Source: Anthoceros angustus
Taxonomy: Eukaryota > Streptophyta > Anthocerotopsida > Anthocerotales > Anthocerotaceae
NCBI GenBank assembly: GCA_010909165.1
Contig: MU008168.1
Location: 992,001 to 1,056,000 of the forward strand
Length of the DNA: 64,000 bases
Direction of reading: 5' to 3'
Positions within the stretch are counted from its first letter, which is position 1; the number at the start of each line of letters is the position of its first letter. Positions 11,562 to 21,307 of the stretch are shown in pieces. A model generated the notes under the pieces. It ran no database searches, was not told the origin of the DNA, and worked only from the letters and a program-made list of their open reading frames with translations. The position numbers were made by a program, and so were the translations under genes.

Positions 11562-12176
11562 TTTTCCTCCCTGTTCCTGCTGCTACTCTTGCTCACTCAC
11601 GCCTTTCTTTCCTCAGCCTGCTGCTGCTGCTGCTTGGTGAGATCATCAGGCAAAGAGAGAGAGAGAGAGATGCTGCTGATGCCAGGAGGAGGAGGAGGAG
11701 GAGGAGGAAGCAGCTGCGGGCCTTGGATTGCTCTTCGTGGGTTGCTGCTCCCGAGTCCTCCTCCTCACAGCCCAGAGGCGCCGGATGAGGCGGGGGCGGA
11801 AGGCGGGGCTTCTGCCCTGGAAACGTAAGAATATGTGTGCGCGCCAGCCAGCCAGCCAGGCATCCGTTGCCTGGGTTGTGAAAAGGCAAAGCAAAGGGGG
11901 AAGAAAGGACCCACAACTGGCACACCACCGGCTCTGGCCTGCCCGAGTAACGGAGAGGAGAGGAGAGGTTGAAACGCGACTTCACTGCGTCTAGATAGTT
12001 TTGAACTCATTTCACACTTGCTCCTTCTCCAACCACCCATAGTACCCGTCTGCCAACCGACGTCTCGCCTCCTCTCTCTCTCTCTTTCAAGAGGGATGTA
12101 CTAACCACCACATCACCGACTCTTTGACGCAGCCGCTGCCCTGTCGTCTTCTCCCCACCCCCTTCTGAAACCCTAA
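11562..12176. promoter_or_regulatory. Shared divergent upstream region of COBRA-like gene and PPR gene B
   Basis: This 615-bp region separates the two start codons and must carry both promoters. Visible are a GA run (about 11654-11672), a GGA-rich tract (11686-11708), a (GAGAG) stretch near 11955 and a CT run (12072-12089) about 90 bp before the gene B start. CT/GA runs are common in plant 5' UTRs. No TATA box was convincing. Confidence 0.35.
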
Positions 12177-14903
12177 ATGAGCGACTGTTTCACGACCGGA
12201 GTGGTAGGGCTAGGAGGAGCGGGAGCTCGAGCTGGAGCTCGTGTCCTTGCCGCTGTTGCTGCTCCTCCTGCGGCCAGTGTGAGCCTCGAACAGCATTGGG
12301 AGCAGCATCAGCAACATTGGAAGCAGCAGCAGCAACATTGGAAGCAGCAGCAGCAACATTGGAAGCAGCAGCAACAACAGCAGCATTTGGTGGTAGAAAG
12401 TTGCCTGGCCAAAGGGCAGCTGACCGAAGCTGTGCACGCATTTGAGCTCTTGGTGCTGCAGGAGCGGCAGGAGCGGCAGGAGGAGGAAGTGGAGGAGGTC
12501 GAGGGAGGCCGACCCCTCATCCATGGACTCGTGCAGTGTTGCAGTGCGCAGCGGAATGTGCTTGCAGCCAGGCGGCTCCATGCCCTGGCAGTCTGGAGCG
12601 GATGCCACGATGCATTCGTGGCCAACCACATCATGGCCGTGTACGCAGGGGCAGGCAGAGTGCAGGAGGCAGCTCTGGCCTTCGAGGACGTGGATGAGCC
12701 CGACGTGCACATGTGGGCTACCGTCATCTCAGCGCACGCTCGGCACGGCCAGCCCAGCCGGGCCTTGGAGCTCTACAGCCGGATGCGACGGGACTTTCCG
12801 GCTGTGAAGCCCGACAACCATGTGTTCGTGGCTGCTCTCAAGGCGTGCGGTGCGGCAAGGGATCTGGCCGCCGCCCACCAGCTGCATGCCCACCTCCCCC
12901 GGGAAGGGCATCTGGACGTGTTTGTGGCCAACTGCCTGCTGGACGTGTACGCCAAGTGCGGGAGCGTGGAGGATGCGAGGAAGGTGTTCGACGCCGTGCC
13001 AGTGGATGTCAGGGATGTGGTCACCTGGACGTCCATGATGGCAGGGTACGCGCAGCAGGGCATGGGGCAGGAGGCGCTGCGTCTGTATGCCGTCATGCAG
13101 CAGCACCGCGAAATCGTGCAGCCCAATCTGGTGACCTTCGTCTGCCTGCTTCAAGCGTGTGCTGGCGTCGGGGATTTGCGGCAGGCCAAGCTCCTTCATG
13201 GCCACATTATCCAGGAGCTGGAGCGGGAGCAGCACCTGCAGCAGGAAGAGGAGGAAGCAGCAGGTAGGGGCTTGAGACTGGGGAACTGCCTGGTTGACTG
13301 CTACGCCAAGTGCGGGAGCTTGGGAGATGCGCGCAGGGTGTTCGACGCCCTGCCCACCAGGGATGTGGTGACATGGACGGCCATGATCGCAGGATATGCG
13401 CGGCAGGGGCATGGCGAGGAGGCCCTCTGGCTCTACGCCCGCCTGCAGCGGCAGGGGATGGCTCCGGCAGCGGACCACGTCACTTTTGTGTGCCTCCTGC
13501 AAGCCTGCGCCAGCGTGGGACCCCGGGCGCTGCAGCAGGGCTTGCAGCTGCATGAAGACATTCGGGATCGGGGCCTCCTGCACTCCCATGCGCAGCTGGG
13601 GAACTGCCTGGTGGACATGTATTCCAAGTGCGGGAGCTTGGAGCGGGCTCGCAGCTTGTTCCACGCCCTGCCCACTAGGGATGTGTGCTCCTGGACTGCC
13701 CTCATCGCAGGCTATGCGCAGCAGGGATTGGGGCGGGAGGCTCTGTGTCTGTACGCAAGCATGCAGGAGGAGGGCGTCACCCTAGCCAACCACGTGACGT
13801 TTGTGTGCCTCCTGCAGGCGTGTGCAGGTGTGGGGGCGCTGCACCAGGGCAGGCTGCTCCATGTGGACATTCTTCAGAAGGCGGGGCTGCTGGAAGGTCA
13901 CGTGGAGGTGGGCAACAGCCTGGTGGACATGTATGCCAAGTGTGGGAGGTTGGAGGATGCTCACCGCCTCTTCCAAGCCTTGCCCACAAGAAATGTGGTC
14001 ACGTGGAATGCTTTGCTCAACGGCCTGGCTGAACACTGTGATGCTGGCAGGGCAGTCAGCTGCTTCCAGAGCATGCTTCACCAAGGGTTCGAGCCCAACG
14101 AGAACACCTTCACCTGCCTGCTTGTGGCGTGCAGTCGGGCAGGCCTGGTGGACGAGGGCCAGTTCTACTTTCGGAAGATGGTGGAGGGGCATGGCATTGT
14201 GCCCAAGGACCATCACTACAACTGCATGGCTGATCTTCTCGGCCGCTCTGGGCGACTGGACGAGGCACAACTCCTGCTGGCCACAGCCCCGCTTCGGGAT
14301 TACGTGGTGGGCTGGACGTGTTTGCTCACTGCCTGCAGAAGCCATGGGGATACGGAGCGTGGGAGGCGATGCTTCCACCATCTTGTAGGATTGGAACCTG
14401 AGAATGCAACTGCCTACGTTCTTTTGGCCAACATCTATGCAGATGCGGGACAGTGGGAGGAGGTAGATAGGATAGAGAGCATGAGGAAGTGTGCTGGTGC
14501 TTCGAAGAAGCCTGCCGTGGCACGCATTGAAGTGAAGACGGAGGTGCATGAGTTTAGAGTCGGGGAAGAGAGGTGTGATACCCCTAGCCTCAAGAGAGTG
14601 AACATGAGATGGAAGGAGGATGGAGGCCATGTGCCGCACACGCACCTGGTGCTCAAGGCAGCGGCGTCTGAGCAAGACAAGGAGGATGCCTTGTGCGGGC
14701 ATGCGGAGAAGTTGGCTCTCGCTTATGGTTTGCTCAACACTCCCAGTGGAACCAGTCTGCTAGTCACCAAAAATCTTCGCATGTGCTGTGACTGCCACAG
14801 TAGCACAAAGGTCATGTCCCATGTCGAGAAGCGGGATATTACAGTGAGAGATTTGCACAGAATACACCGTTTCGCAAATGGCTCTTGTTCATGTGGCCAT
14901 TGA
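12177..14903 (+). CDS. PLS-class PPR protein with DYW:KP-type domain, C-terminus shortened (gene B)
   Basis: Intronless, 908 residues. The N-terminus is rich in Ala/Val/Gly and Arg, suiting an organelle transit peptide, then a HWKQQQQ repeat (about residues 39-70), then PLS repeats (about 75-700) with MYAKCG-type S motifs, L2/S2 (LLVACSRAGLVDEG, DLLGRSGRLDEAQ) and E1/E2. The PG box reads KKPAVARIEV (about 778-787). HAEK (H about 842), CCDCH and the distal CSCG zinc ligands are present, so the catalytic and zinc residues look intact, but the protein stops at CSCGH, missing the three usual C-terminal residues. Likely an organelle RNA editing factor, U-to-C by family analogy. Codon use is distinctly more GC-rich than in gene C. 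Confidence 0.9.
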   Translation: MSDCFTTGVVGLGGAGARAGARVLAAVAAPPAASVSLEQHWEQHQQHWKQQQQHWKQQQQHWKQQQQQQHLVVESCLAKGQLTEAVHAFELLVLQERQERQEEEVEEVEGGRPLIHGLVQCCSAQRNVLAARRLHALAVWSGCHDAFVANHIMAVYAGAGRVQEAALAFEDVDEPDVHMWATVISAHARHGQPSRALELYSRMRRDFPAVKPDNHVFVAALKACGAARDLAAAHQLHAHLPREGHLDVFVANCLLDVYAKCGSVEDARKVFDAVPVDVRDVVTWTSMMAGYAQQGMGQEALRLYAVMQQHREIVQPNLVTFVCLLQACAGVGDLRQAKLLHGHIIQELEREQHLQQEEEEAAGRGLRLGNCLVDCYAKCGSLGDARRVFDALPTRDVVTWTAMIAGYARQGHGEEALWLYARLQRQGMAPAADHVTFVCLLQACASVGPRALQQGLQLHEDIRDRGLLHSHAQLGNCLVDMYSKCGSLERARSLFHALPTRDVCSWTALIAGYAQQGLGREALCLYASMQEEGVTLANHVTFVCLLQACAGVGALHQGRLLHVDILQKAGLLEGHVEVGNSLVDMYAKCGRLEDAHRLFQALPTRNVVTWNALLNGLAEHCDAGRAVSCFQSMLHQGFEPNENTFTCLLVACSRAGLVDEGQFYFRKMVEGHGIVPKDHHYNCMADLLGRSGRLDEAQLLLATAPLRDYVVGWTCLLTACRSHGDTERGRRCFHHLVGLEPENATAYVLLANIYADAGQWEEVDRIESMRKCAGASKKPAVARIEVKTEVHEFRVGEERCDTPSLKRVNMRWKEDGGHVPHTHLVLKAAASEQDKEDALCGHAEKLALAYGLLNTPSGTSLLVTKNLRMCCDCHSSTKVMSHVEKRDITVRDLHRIHRFANGSCSCGH
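12293..12388 (+). repeat. 21-bp coding tandem repeat (HWKQQQQ) in gene B
   Basis: Three to four copies of a 21-bp unit (CATTGGAAGCAGCAGCAGCA) encode His-Trp-Lys followed by Gln runs. They lie between the presumed transit peptide and the first PPR. Copy-number variation here would be in frame. Confidence 0.85.
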
Positions 14904-14958
14904 CGTCGCCCATGTGACACCTGGTCCGACACCTTGCAAATTCGTGGTCTGTCCGTGG

Positions 14959-15125
14959 TTGCCGACAAATTTCACGATCTCTTTCAACAAGCCGTCGGAC
15001 AGAAGAATTCTCTGGTCCCCAACTCATGTAAAAACTGGTACCTGTCTGCATGTCGGCAACCTTTTCAACAAGTTGTCGGACAGAAAAGATCTGTGGCCCC
15101 CAACTTATGCACAAACTCGTGCCAG
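14959..15125 (+). repeat. Two-copy direct repeat, period about 81 bp, downstream of gene B
   Basis: The segment around TTTCAACAAGCCGTCGGACA (14982) recurs with about 80 percent identity at 15063 (TTTCAACAAGTTGTCGGACA). Both copies continue into a CCCAACT.ATG.A.AAACT stretch. It lies in the presumed 3' UTR or 3' flank of gene B. No coding signal. Confidence 0.6.
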
Positions 15126-15159
15126 GCCATCACGGTATGAAGTGTAAACGTGTGCGCTA

Positions 15160-16110
15160 CATGCAAAGCAGATGGGGATGCATTCCTCGTGATGCAGAGC
15201 TTGCGAATCGATACCCGACATGGCACAGGCCTCGAGGATTGCCACGATCGAGTGGCATCCGCGAGCAGATGGCACAGGCCTCCTTGCCGGAATCCAGATC
15301 CTTGGCCGTGGCACAGGCCTTGAGGTCTGCCACAATCAAGTGGTTGTGTACAGCTGGAAAGCCTGTGCTGGCTGGCCATGCCGAGCAAGTGCCGAGATGA
15401 TGGTGGCCCACATATGAGCGTCCGGAGCGGTGACGTTGGAGAACGCCTGCACAGCGTCCTCCAACTTGCCACGAGACGCATACATGCAATGGCGTGGTTG
15501 GCCAAGAATGCGTCTGATGCGTGCCCGCGTCTGATATCCAGTGCATGGAGTCGCTCCCCCAGACGCAGATCCTTGCACTAAATGCAGTCCTTGAGCAGGC
15601 GGTTAAAGAGAGACGGGGGAACGTGCGAGGTTCTGCGAGGGACCAAGACATGCAATGCTTGCACAGCCTCCCTGAGCTCCGCTCCCTCCGCTGCCCCTGC
15701 ACCTGGCTCCTCCGGCAGCTGCCATTCCCTGCAGCTCGGCGTGCGTAGCCGTAATGCCTGCTTGGATGTCTTGTGCTTCAAGTCGGGATGGTTCACACTC
15801 AGCTTGAAGGCCCTCTGGTCCAACCAGAGCAACCGATCCGAGAGGCAGTCATGCCACAAGAGCTCCTGCTGCGGCTCCTTGCCACCGATGCTGCTGCTGC
15901 TGCTGCTGCTGCTCAGGCTCCTTGTTCCTTTCTTTCCTGCTCCCTCGGCTGCGGCTGCGGCTGCCGCTGCCGCTGCCGCTGCCGCTGCCGGGATGCGAGA
16001 ACGCACAGGGCCTTGGCTGCTGCATCCACCACGTTTGCTGCTGTGGAGCTCCCGCAATGCCATCACCTGGACGCGGGAGTACCACCTCCATCTCCTGGTC
16101 TCCTCCCTAC
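15160..16110 (-). pseudogene. Truncated inverted copy of DYW:KP PPR gene C
   Basis: Reads leftward from an ATG at 16091 (MEVVLPRPGDGIAGAP), nearly identical to the N-terminus of gene C. A frameshift follows the WWMQQP segment; the frame at 15578-16219 then continues as in gene C, with an expanded alanine run and Ser run, through SKQALRLRTPSCREWQLPEE. An in-frame stop replaces Glu at RLLKDCI. Beyond it PPR sequence continues in shifted frames (KLEDAVQAFSNVTAPDAHM) and homology ends near 15285, after DLDSGKEA. So only about the first 250 codons were copied, with no DYW end. Confidence 0.85.
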
Positions 16111-16187
16111 ACAAGGTCAGGAATTCAACAACCCTATTACTCCTAGTCCTTTGTCCGAGTCCCCTTTTCTTGGAGCGTTTGATTCCG

Positions 16188-16443
16188 CCATTGCCACTTT
16201 CTCTCGACCTTGGCTGCACATTTTAGCGGCTAAGGAAGGAATTTGACTCAGCCATTGTTGCTTTCTCTCGGCCTTCGCTGCACATTTTAGTGGCCAACGA
16301 AGGAATTTGATTCAGCCATTGTTGCTTTCTCTCGACCTTCGCTGCACATTCTAGCGGCCAACGATGGAATTTGACTCAGCCGTTGCTACTTTCTCTAGAC
16401 CATTATTACTGCACATTTTAGCGGCCAAGGCAGGAAGGAGGCA
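16188..16443 (+). repeat. 64-bp tandem repeat, four copies
   Basis: Units begin at 16188, 16252, 16316 and 16380 with CC(A/G)TTG and each contains a CTTTCTCT and a GCTGCACATT block; spacing is exactly 64 bp. The array lies in the DNA upstream of the inverted gene C copy. The equivalent region upstream of gene C (about 22515-22575) holds a single related unit, so the array expanded after duplication. Confidence 0.85.
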
Positions 16444-16586
16444 CATTTAAACAGCCAAGGAGGGAAAGAAGCACTTTCTGGCGGCCAAGGAAGGAAAGAA
16501 GCAAAATATGGTCACCTCACGACAGGAAGGGCGTGACCGAAACTAACGGATTGTGACGGGAACGAACGGATGGCCTCGTTGTTACG

Positions 16587-18746
16587 TCAATAGTAGCACA
16601 TGTGAGTCAGCAGGGTCCAAAGGTGCGTAATGCATTCACCACCTATGGCAAGCTGTTCCATATGCTCTTGAGGCTTGTTAGCCACAGCAATTGAGATGGC
16701 AAAATCACACCAGACATCGGCTAACAGCTTCCATCGCCCTTCTCCAGCAGCTATCAAAAGACGGGCAAGGTTTTTTCCAACTCCTAAAACTCCATCATTC
16801 CTGCCGGACATATTATCAAGTTCTGCCCCATGGCGATTGTAATCTACTACAGTGTCCCGGTACACCTTTCTGCCGATGTCAGGATGGCATGGCAGCAGCT
16901 CTGTCTTTGTCACCAGCAGATACAGGAGATACCTGGACAGGTATGCAGCCAGTTCCTTGTAACTCAAATCAGGCACAGGTTCTTGTGAGGATGCCACCTC
17001 CCCCGACACAGTTGTTGCATTGCTAACTTCCTTTTCGCAAATGCAAGTGGCGATGTGCCAATGCATAAGGGCATGCTCTAGGTCAGTGTTACTGGCAAAC
17101 CGGAAAGCACTGTTCTCTTGGAGATCCAGCAGACTGCTCATGACTCGTGCCCTCAAACTCACCAGCTCTGGTGACCATTCCTTGCACCTGTCCAGCACCC
17201 TCTCTGTTAGCCTGTTCATCACCTTGTCGGAGGTCGCCCTAGAGAGGGAGCCAACATGCGGTTGCATCGCCATAACTTTCTCAAGCAGCTTCCCGCACAT
17301 GCCATTCGTCGGGATTGAACTTGCCACCAGTCTGTGGAACAAACTTCGGTCGTGCTTGTGCACTGGGATCATGGCAATCTGATCGAGGGAACCCCTCCAG
17401 TACGCTAATCTGAGGCTACCTATCCAGGTCCGAAGAGCCAGGAGAGGATGGAGCTGGCAGGCTCGATGCCCTGGCCGATGCGCGCGCACATGGGAACAGG
17501 CCAGCATAACCAGAGTCCAATCCGACAGCAGTATCCTGACGAGCTGATACACTTCGATGCCCAACCCTACCAGCAACAGCGTCACGGTGATCCACTTGGA
17601 CGCCTCCAACTTGGGAGAGGAGCCATGAATTTGCACAAGAGTGAGAAGGAAGAGGACAGCCATGATGAGCAGGCCGACGTTGAGCAGACGCAGGCACAAT
17701 CCGAGGCGGGAGAAGGCAGTCCCAGCTGCCTTGGTGTAGATGCTGTCGAACAGGAAACGGAGCTCGAAGTCCAAGACCTTCCTGACCCTGGCAGGATCCT
17801 TGAGATACTGTGTGAAGAGATTCCTGGTCCCTGCCAACCCTCGCTCGTACATGTACAAGCCGGTGAGCCTCCTCCTCAGCATCTTGAACAGCGCGTGCCC
17901 TAAGCACAAGTCCCGGAGGTAGTCCCTGGCCGGCAAGGACTCGCACTCCTCCACCTCATAATACCTCACCGTGGCCTTGCTGCTGTCTATGCTCTCGTGC
18001 ACCCCGAACGTCCCTGTTTCCGACGACGCATCCAGCATGCTTTGGTACCACTCCGCCTCTCCCACCACGATGTAATGCACCCGCCCGTCATCCTGGAGGA
18101 TTCGCATGAGTTCCATGAACTTGTAGATGGGCTGGACGACCTTCACCACGGACGTCCTGCTGGCATAGAAGAGAGCCATGGTGCGTTCCGCGTACTTGTT
18201 GGAGCCGGCAGCCAGCAGGCAGAGGGCGACGATGAGGAAGGGCCCGCGCCCGGTTTGGGAGATGAGATAGACCACCAGGCCCAGCTGGATGAGCATGGTG
18301 AGGCCATGGCGGGGCCAGAACTCGGCATCCGTGATGGAGTAGGCGGTGATGTTGTCCGGCGCCCCGAGGTGCAGCAGCAGAATGGGTCCCCACAGCGAGT
18401 ACACCACGGTGCTCCCGTGCCCGCCCAAGACGTTGGGGAGCATGAGGCCCAGGCAGTAGAGAGCTGCGGCGTCGGAAGAATTGTAGGCCAGCCAGGCCAC
18501 GAGGCGCAGGCCACTGCTCCACTTCCTGCTGCCTCCCGTGGCCAGCAGCAGCAGCTGCAGGCACATGCTGGTTAGCATGAGCGCCGGGATCTGCAGGTCC
18601 TCCAGCCCGGTCACGAACCTCCGTGCATTCTCGGATAGCCCCTGTGCTGGCTTCACCAGACCTGCTGTGAGCAGGAGAAGCAGCAGCGCCAGCAATCCAT
18701 GCCTACAGGGCCCAGGTCCAGCCATGGGAACGAACTTGTGTAGCAT
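16587..18746 (-). CDS. DUF4220/DUF594 multi-pass membrane protein
   Basis: Intronless, 719 residues, start ATG 18746. The N-terminus is a hydrophobic signal-like segment (LLALLLLLLTAGLV), followed by several predicted membrane segments (about 55-190 and 345-405), as in plant DUF4220 proteins. The C-terminal DUF594 signature is clear: WKLLADVWCDFAI...HMEQLAIGGECITHLWTLLTH. Function of the family is unknown; members are often stress-related and numerous in plants. The C-terminus is a little short (HMCYY). Its stop TGA lies inside a TGACGTAA motif shared with the DNA upstream of gene C, so the end of this gene coincides with the edge of the inverted duplication. Confidence 0.9.
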   Translation of the reverse strand: MLHKFVPMAGPGPCRHGLLALLLLLLTAGLVKPAQGLSENARRFVTGLEDLQIPALMLTSMCLQLLLLATGGSRKWSSGLRLVAWLAYNSSDAAALYCLGLMLPNVLGGHGSTVVYSLWGPILLLHLGAPDNITAYSITDAEFWPRHGLTMLIQLGLVVYLISQTGRGPFLIVALCLLAAGSNKYAERTMALFYASRTSVVKVVQPIYKFMELMRILQDDGRVHYIVVGEAEWYQSMLDASSETGTFGVHESIDSSKATVRYYEVEECESLPARDYLRDLCLGHALFKMLRRRLTGLYMYERGLAGTRNLFTQYLKDPARVRKVLDFELRFLFDSIYTKAAGTAFSRLGLCLRLLNVGLLIMAVLFLLTLVQIHGSSPKLEASKWITVTLLLVGLGIEVYQLVRILLSDWTLVMLACSHVRAHRPGHRACQLHPLLALRTWIGSLRLAYWRGSLDQIAMIPVHKHDRSLFHRLVASSIPTNGMCGKLLEKVMAMQPHVGSLSRATSDKVMNRLTERVLDRCKEWSPELVSLRARVMSSLLDLQENSAFRFASNTDLEHALMHWHIATCICEKEVSNATTVSGEVASSQEPVPDLSYKELAAYLSRYLLYLLVTKTELLPCHPDIGRKVYRDTVVDYNRHGAELDNMSGRNDGVLGVGKNLARLLIAAGEGRWKLLADVWCDFAISIAVANKPQEHMEQLAIGGECITHLWTLLTHMCYY

Positions 18747-19370
18747 TCGAGGGAAATGCGGGCTCGCACCAACATTTCACTTGTGGGAAATGCGCATGCA
18801 CCTTGAATGGGTCAACGGCGCACCAGGCTGCAGATTCAGCTGCAGCTGCAGCCGCAGGCGCAGCGAGCGCTCAATCTGTGGTGGGAGCAGAAATGCAACA
18901 TCATGGTTGTGCAGGCGCGTCTGGATTAGACCAATGGCGCACCAGGCTCACAGACGTGCACGCCACGGCGTGACAAGATCTGACTTGCAATGGGACCGGG
19001 TGTGGAGGAATCTGCATTGGGCCTCGGTTGGGACGGGGAGCGGGGAGGGAAAAAGGGGGGATTGGCAGCTTCAGGGCGGGTGATCCAGTGGCTCCGGAAA
19101 ACGTAGCCGCTACGGGGCGGGAGACCGCGTGCACCAGCAGCTTCCCAATGGCCGCCGCTTGCAAATCGGTATGCGATTGCCACTCAAGCTGGCTCGTACG
19201 ATCGAGAGAATGGCAATCAATCAATCCCTTGGGACACCGGGATGATGGACGGAGAACCATGAAGTACAGAACTTCCGCACAACTTGTCTCTTGGCTCGCC
19301 CGCGTCCTCAAGCCCACGACGTGCACATTCGAATTTGCGGTGACCACATGGTGTCCTAGGGCCCGCCTTC
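18747..19370. other. Upstream region of the DUF4220/DUF594 gene
   Basis: No supported gene. It contains a GCAGCTGCAGCTGCAGCCGC-type stretch (about 18830-18860). It should carry the minus-strand promoter. Confidence 0.35.
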
Positions 19371-19372
19371 CT

Positions 19373-19786
19373 TTTATTTTATTTTAAATAAAATATATTT
19401 TATAACGAATAATCTCGTGCAAAGACCTCACACACGAGCGAGGCCAGCACACCCAATAACAGAACAGATAAAGGACGAAGACCAACGCACCCAATAACAT
19501 ATAAAAGAGCGGGTTCGGAAAAGGTAAGACAGGGACCGAGCCTGTTTGGATTTGGATGATAAAATCGATGGTAGAGGGCGTGATCCTTTCCCTGCCACAG
19601 AAGTAGTCGTGGCGAAGAAGCCCATCACGCTTGAACTTCTCTTTCCTCACAAAAGATGGTGAACCCACCAGGCCAAGGGGTCATAGGATTTTGCTTTGAC
19701 GCGCTTTAAGGAATCCGTAACGGAGAGCCCTATGACAGGAAACTGTCACTGATGGTTCGGAGGGCGGGTAAATCCCCGACTCCTAC
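19373..19786 (+). other. 3' portion of a group II intron (domains V and VI), probably organelle-derived
   Basis: Positions 19725-19758 form a 34-nt domain V: GAGCC at the 5' side pairs with GGTTC at the 3' side, a perfect TGACAG/CTGTCA stem is closed by a GAAA tetraloop, and the AGC triad and two-nucleotide bulge are in place. Domain VI follows (19759-19784, GGAG pairing CTCC, with an unpaired A) and the intron ends CTAC at 19786, a group II-type AY end. Two pairs of the lower domain V stem are mismatched, suggesting decay. The left limit is not visible; AT-rich DNA begins near 19373. Most likely a mitochondrial or plastid fragment in nuclear DNA. Confidence 0.75.
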
Positions 19787-20006
19787 TTTTGAAGATGGTA
19801 TGGTATTGTCAGATTCAAATGTAGGTATACCCGCAACCGCAATGACCATGCGAAACATGGAGCATGTTTTAGCACTGACGGCAGTGTTCACCATCGTCCT
19901 GGGCATTTTTGCAGAATCCTATTTCCACGATGCTTCCCTTGATGACGAGGAGAGGAGAGGAGAGGAGACTATGGATGCTAAGGCTTTCCTTGATGACAAG
20001 GTTTGA
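19787..20006 (+). other. Open frame downstream of the group II intron end, possible organelle exon
   Basis: The frame entered at the 3' splice site reads FEDGMVLSDSNVGIPATA, then a hydrophobic segment VLALTAVFTIVLGIFA, and stays open to 20006. It could be the 3' exon of an organelle gene, but I do not recognise which one. The ATG at 19752 is inside domain V, so it is not a credible start. The last 25 codons (GAGGAGAGGAGAG repeats) look low-complexity. Confidence 0.3.
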
Positions 20007-21173
20007 AGCTGTTCAAGTTTTGCTTTGTCTTGCATTCATGATTTCATTGTCTCGCAATGAATGGGGCGGGGCGGTATCCCTACATGACTGTATATATCTT
20101 GGAAAAATAATATATTTTGTAAAATGAAATAGGGATTTATTTTAACCTAAGCGTTACCGTGGGAGGCCGTCTTACCCCCATGAATCCGGTAGGTATCGTT
20201 GCATGTCGTGCGGGCTGTCACAAAGGTGGATTGGAACGTAAACTGAAATGAAGGGGCACGTAAGTAGTGCGGGGTAAGTTTCTGGAATAGGAAAGTGTTT
20301 ACCAGCGGCCTCGGAATCCGGCACAAGCGTGGGACCGTGTATGAAGAATGCGGGAGATGTATGGCGAATGTGGGAGCCCGAAGGATGCTCGCGGAGAGCG
20401 GAGAGCGGAGAGCTGAACTCGGAAGGGGCATGCATATGGCAGGGTCTCCGACCAGCAGGCACACAACTGACCACCTTCTCTCTTTTCGACCATGTAAAAG
20501 TCTCCCACTCGTCGGCTCAGTGCAGTGGAAGACACTTCGGCAAGCTTGCCAACCTCCTGTTCACTCTCACTTCACCAAATTCAAGCAACACTCAGTATTT
20601 TCTCATGGACCAGCGATACCGATAGCTAGCTGCTGCAGGTACTTGTGACAGTTGATATCACTCCAAGGTCCGAGCTAGGCGGTGTTTTGAAAGTCTGGGT
20701 AGTCTGGAGCCTCCCTGTGCATCCGCTTTATGTGCTCATCGTCATGTACGTACGTATCACGTGTATGCGATGACCGCGGCCTCCCCTTGCCATTTCTATC
20801 TTTCGGCCTCTACCATCAACGGCTGCTGAATTTCGCAAGTGCGTTTTTTCGTCCCTTCTAAATGATGGACATCCACATCGCGGATCCTGCTCACACTTTT
20901 TGCACCTGCCTTATCGACTCATACACACCTAGTACAGTGTTCTGGCGTTTCACAGATCATCCCCGCAAGGCAAACATCAAATCAGGTCCATTCCTTCCAA
21001 CAATATAGGTGCTTGGCAAGATGTAGTCACGCACATTACTTAGGCATGCTGCTACTGTCCGAGGGGGCTGCCAGCACGATGGCCACTGTATGGCAACCGG
21101 AATCGTTGTGGACCCAGCAAATTCGGGGGTGTACAGGCTAGGGCTTTCTAGGAGCAGCTCCGGCTGATCTCAA
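20007..21173. other. Intergenic, with one isolated PPR motif remnant
   Basis: At 20357-20392 the plus strand reads MYGECGSPKDAR, a clear S-type PPR fragment, but the flanking sequence does not continue the fold. A TATATTTT-rich segment at 20106-20140 resembles the AT-rich left edge of the group II fragment. Nothing else recognised. Confidence 0.4.
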
Positions 21174-21307
21174 CTTGGGAAGCCAAGGTCTGGCAAACAA
21201 CCATGTCTCCAGGTGCAGCAGTATAAGGAACTCAGCACTTCGCAGAGAATGGATGGCTGGGAAATGATTTCCAGCAATGGTTGTTTGCCAGACCTTGGCT
21301 TCCCAAG
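21174..21307. repeat. 31-bp perfect inverted repeat with 72-bp loop
   Basis: The left arm 21174-21204 (begins CTTGGGAAGCCAAGG) and right arm 21277-21307 (ends CCTTGGCTTCCCAAG) are exact reverse complements over 31 bp, with a weaker extension outside. The right arm holds the first codons of the PPR pseudogene reading frame. Any transcript through it would form a strong hairpin. Confidence 0.9.

Noticed and set aside
16188-16443. Possible CRISPR array (regular 64-bp spacing)
   Set aside because: The whole 64-bp unit is repeated and there are no unique spacers. The context is a plant nuclear genome. Treated as an ordinary tandem repeat.
19752-20006. Small gene starting at ATG 19752
   Set aside because: The ATG lies inside the domain V hairpin of the group II intron relic, so it is not a credible translation start. 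The downstream part is kept as a possible exon only.
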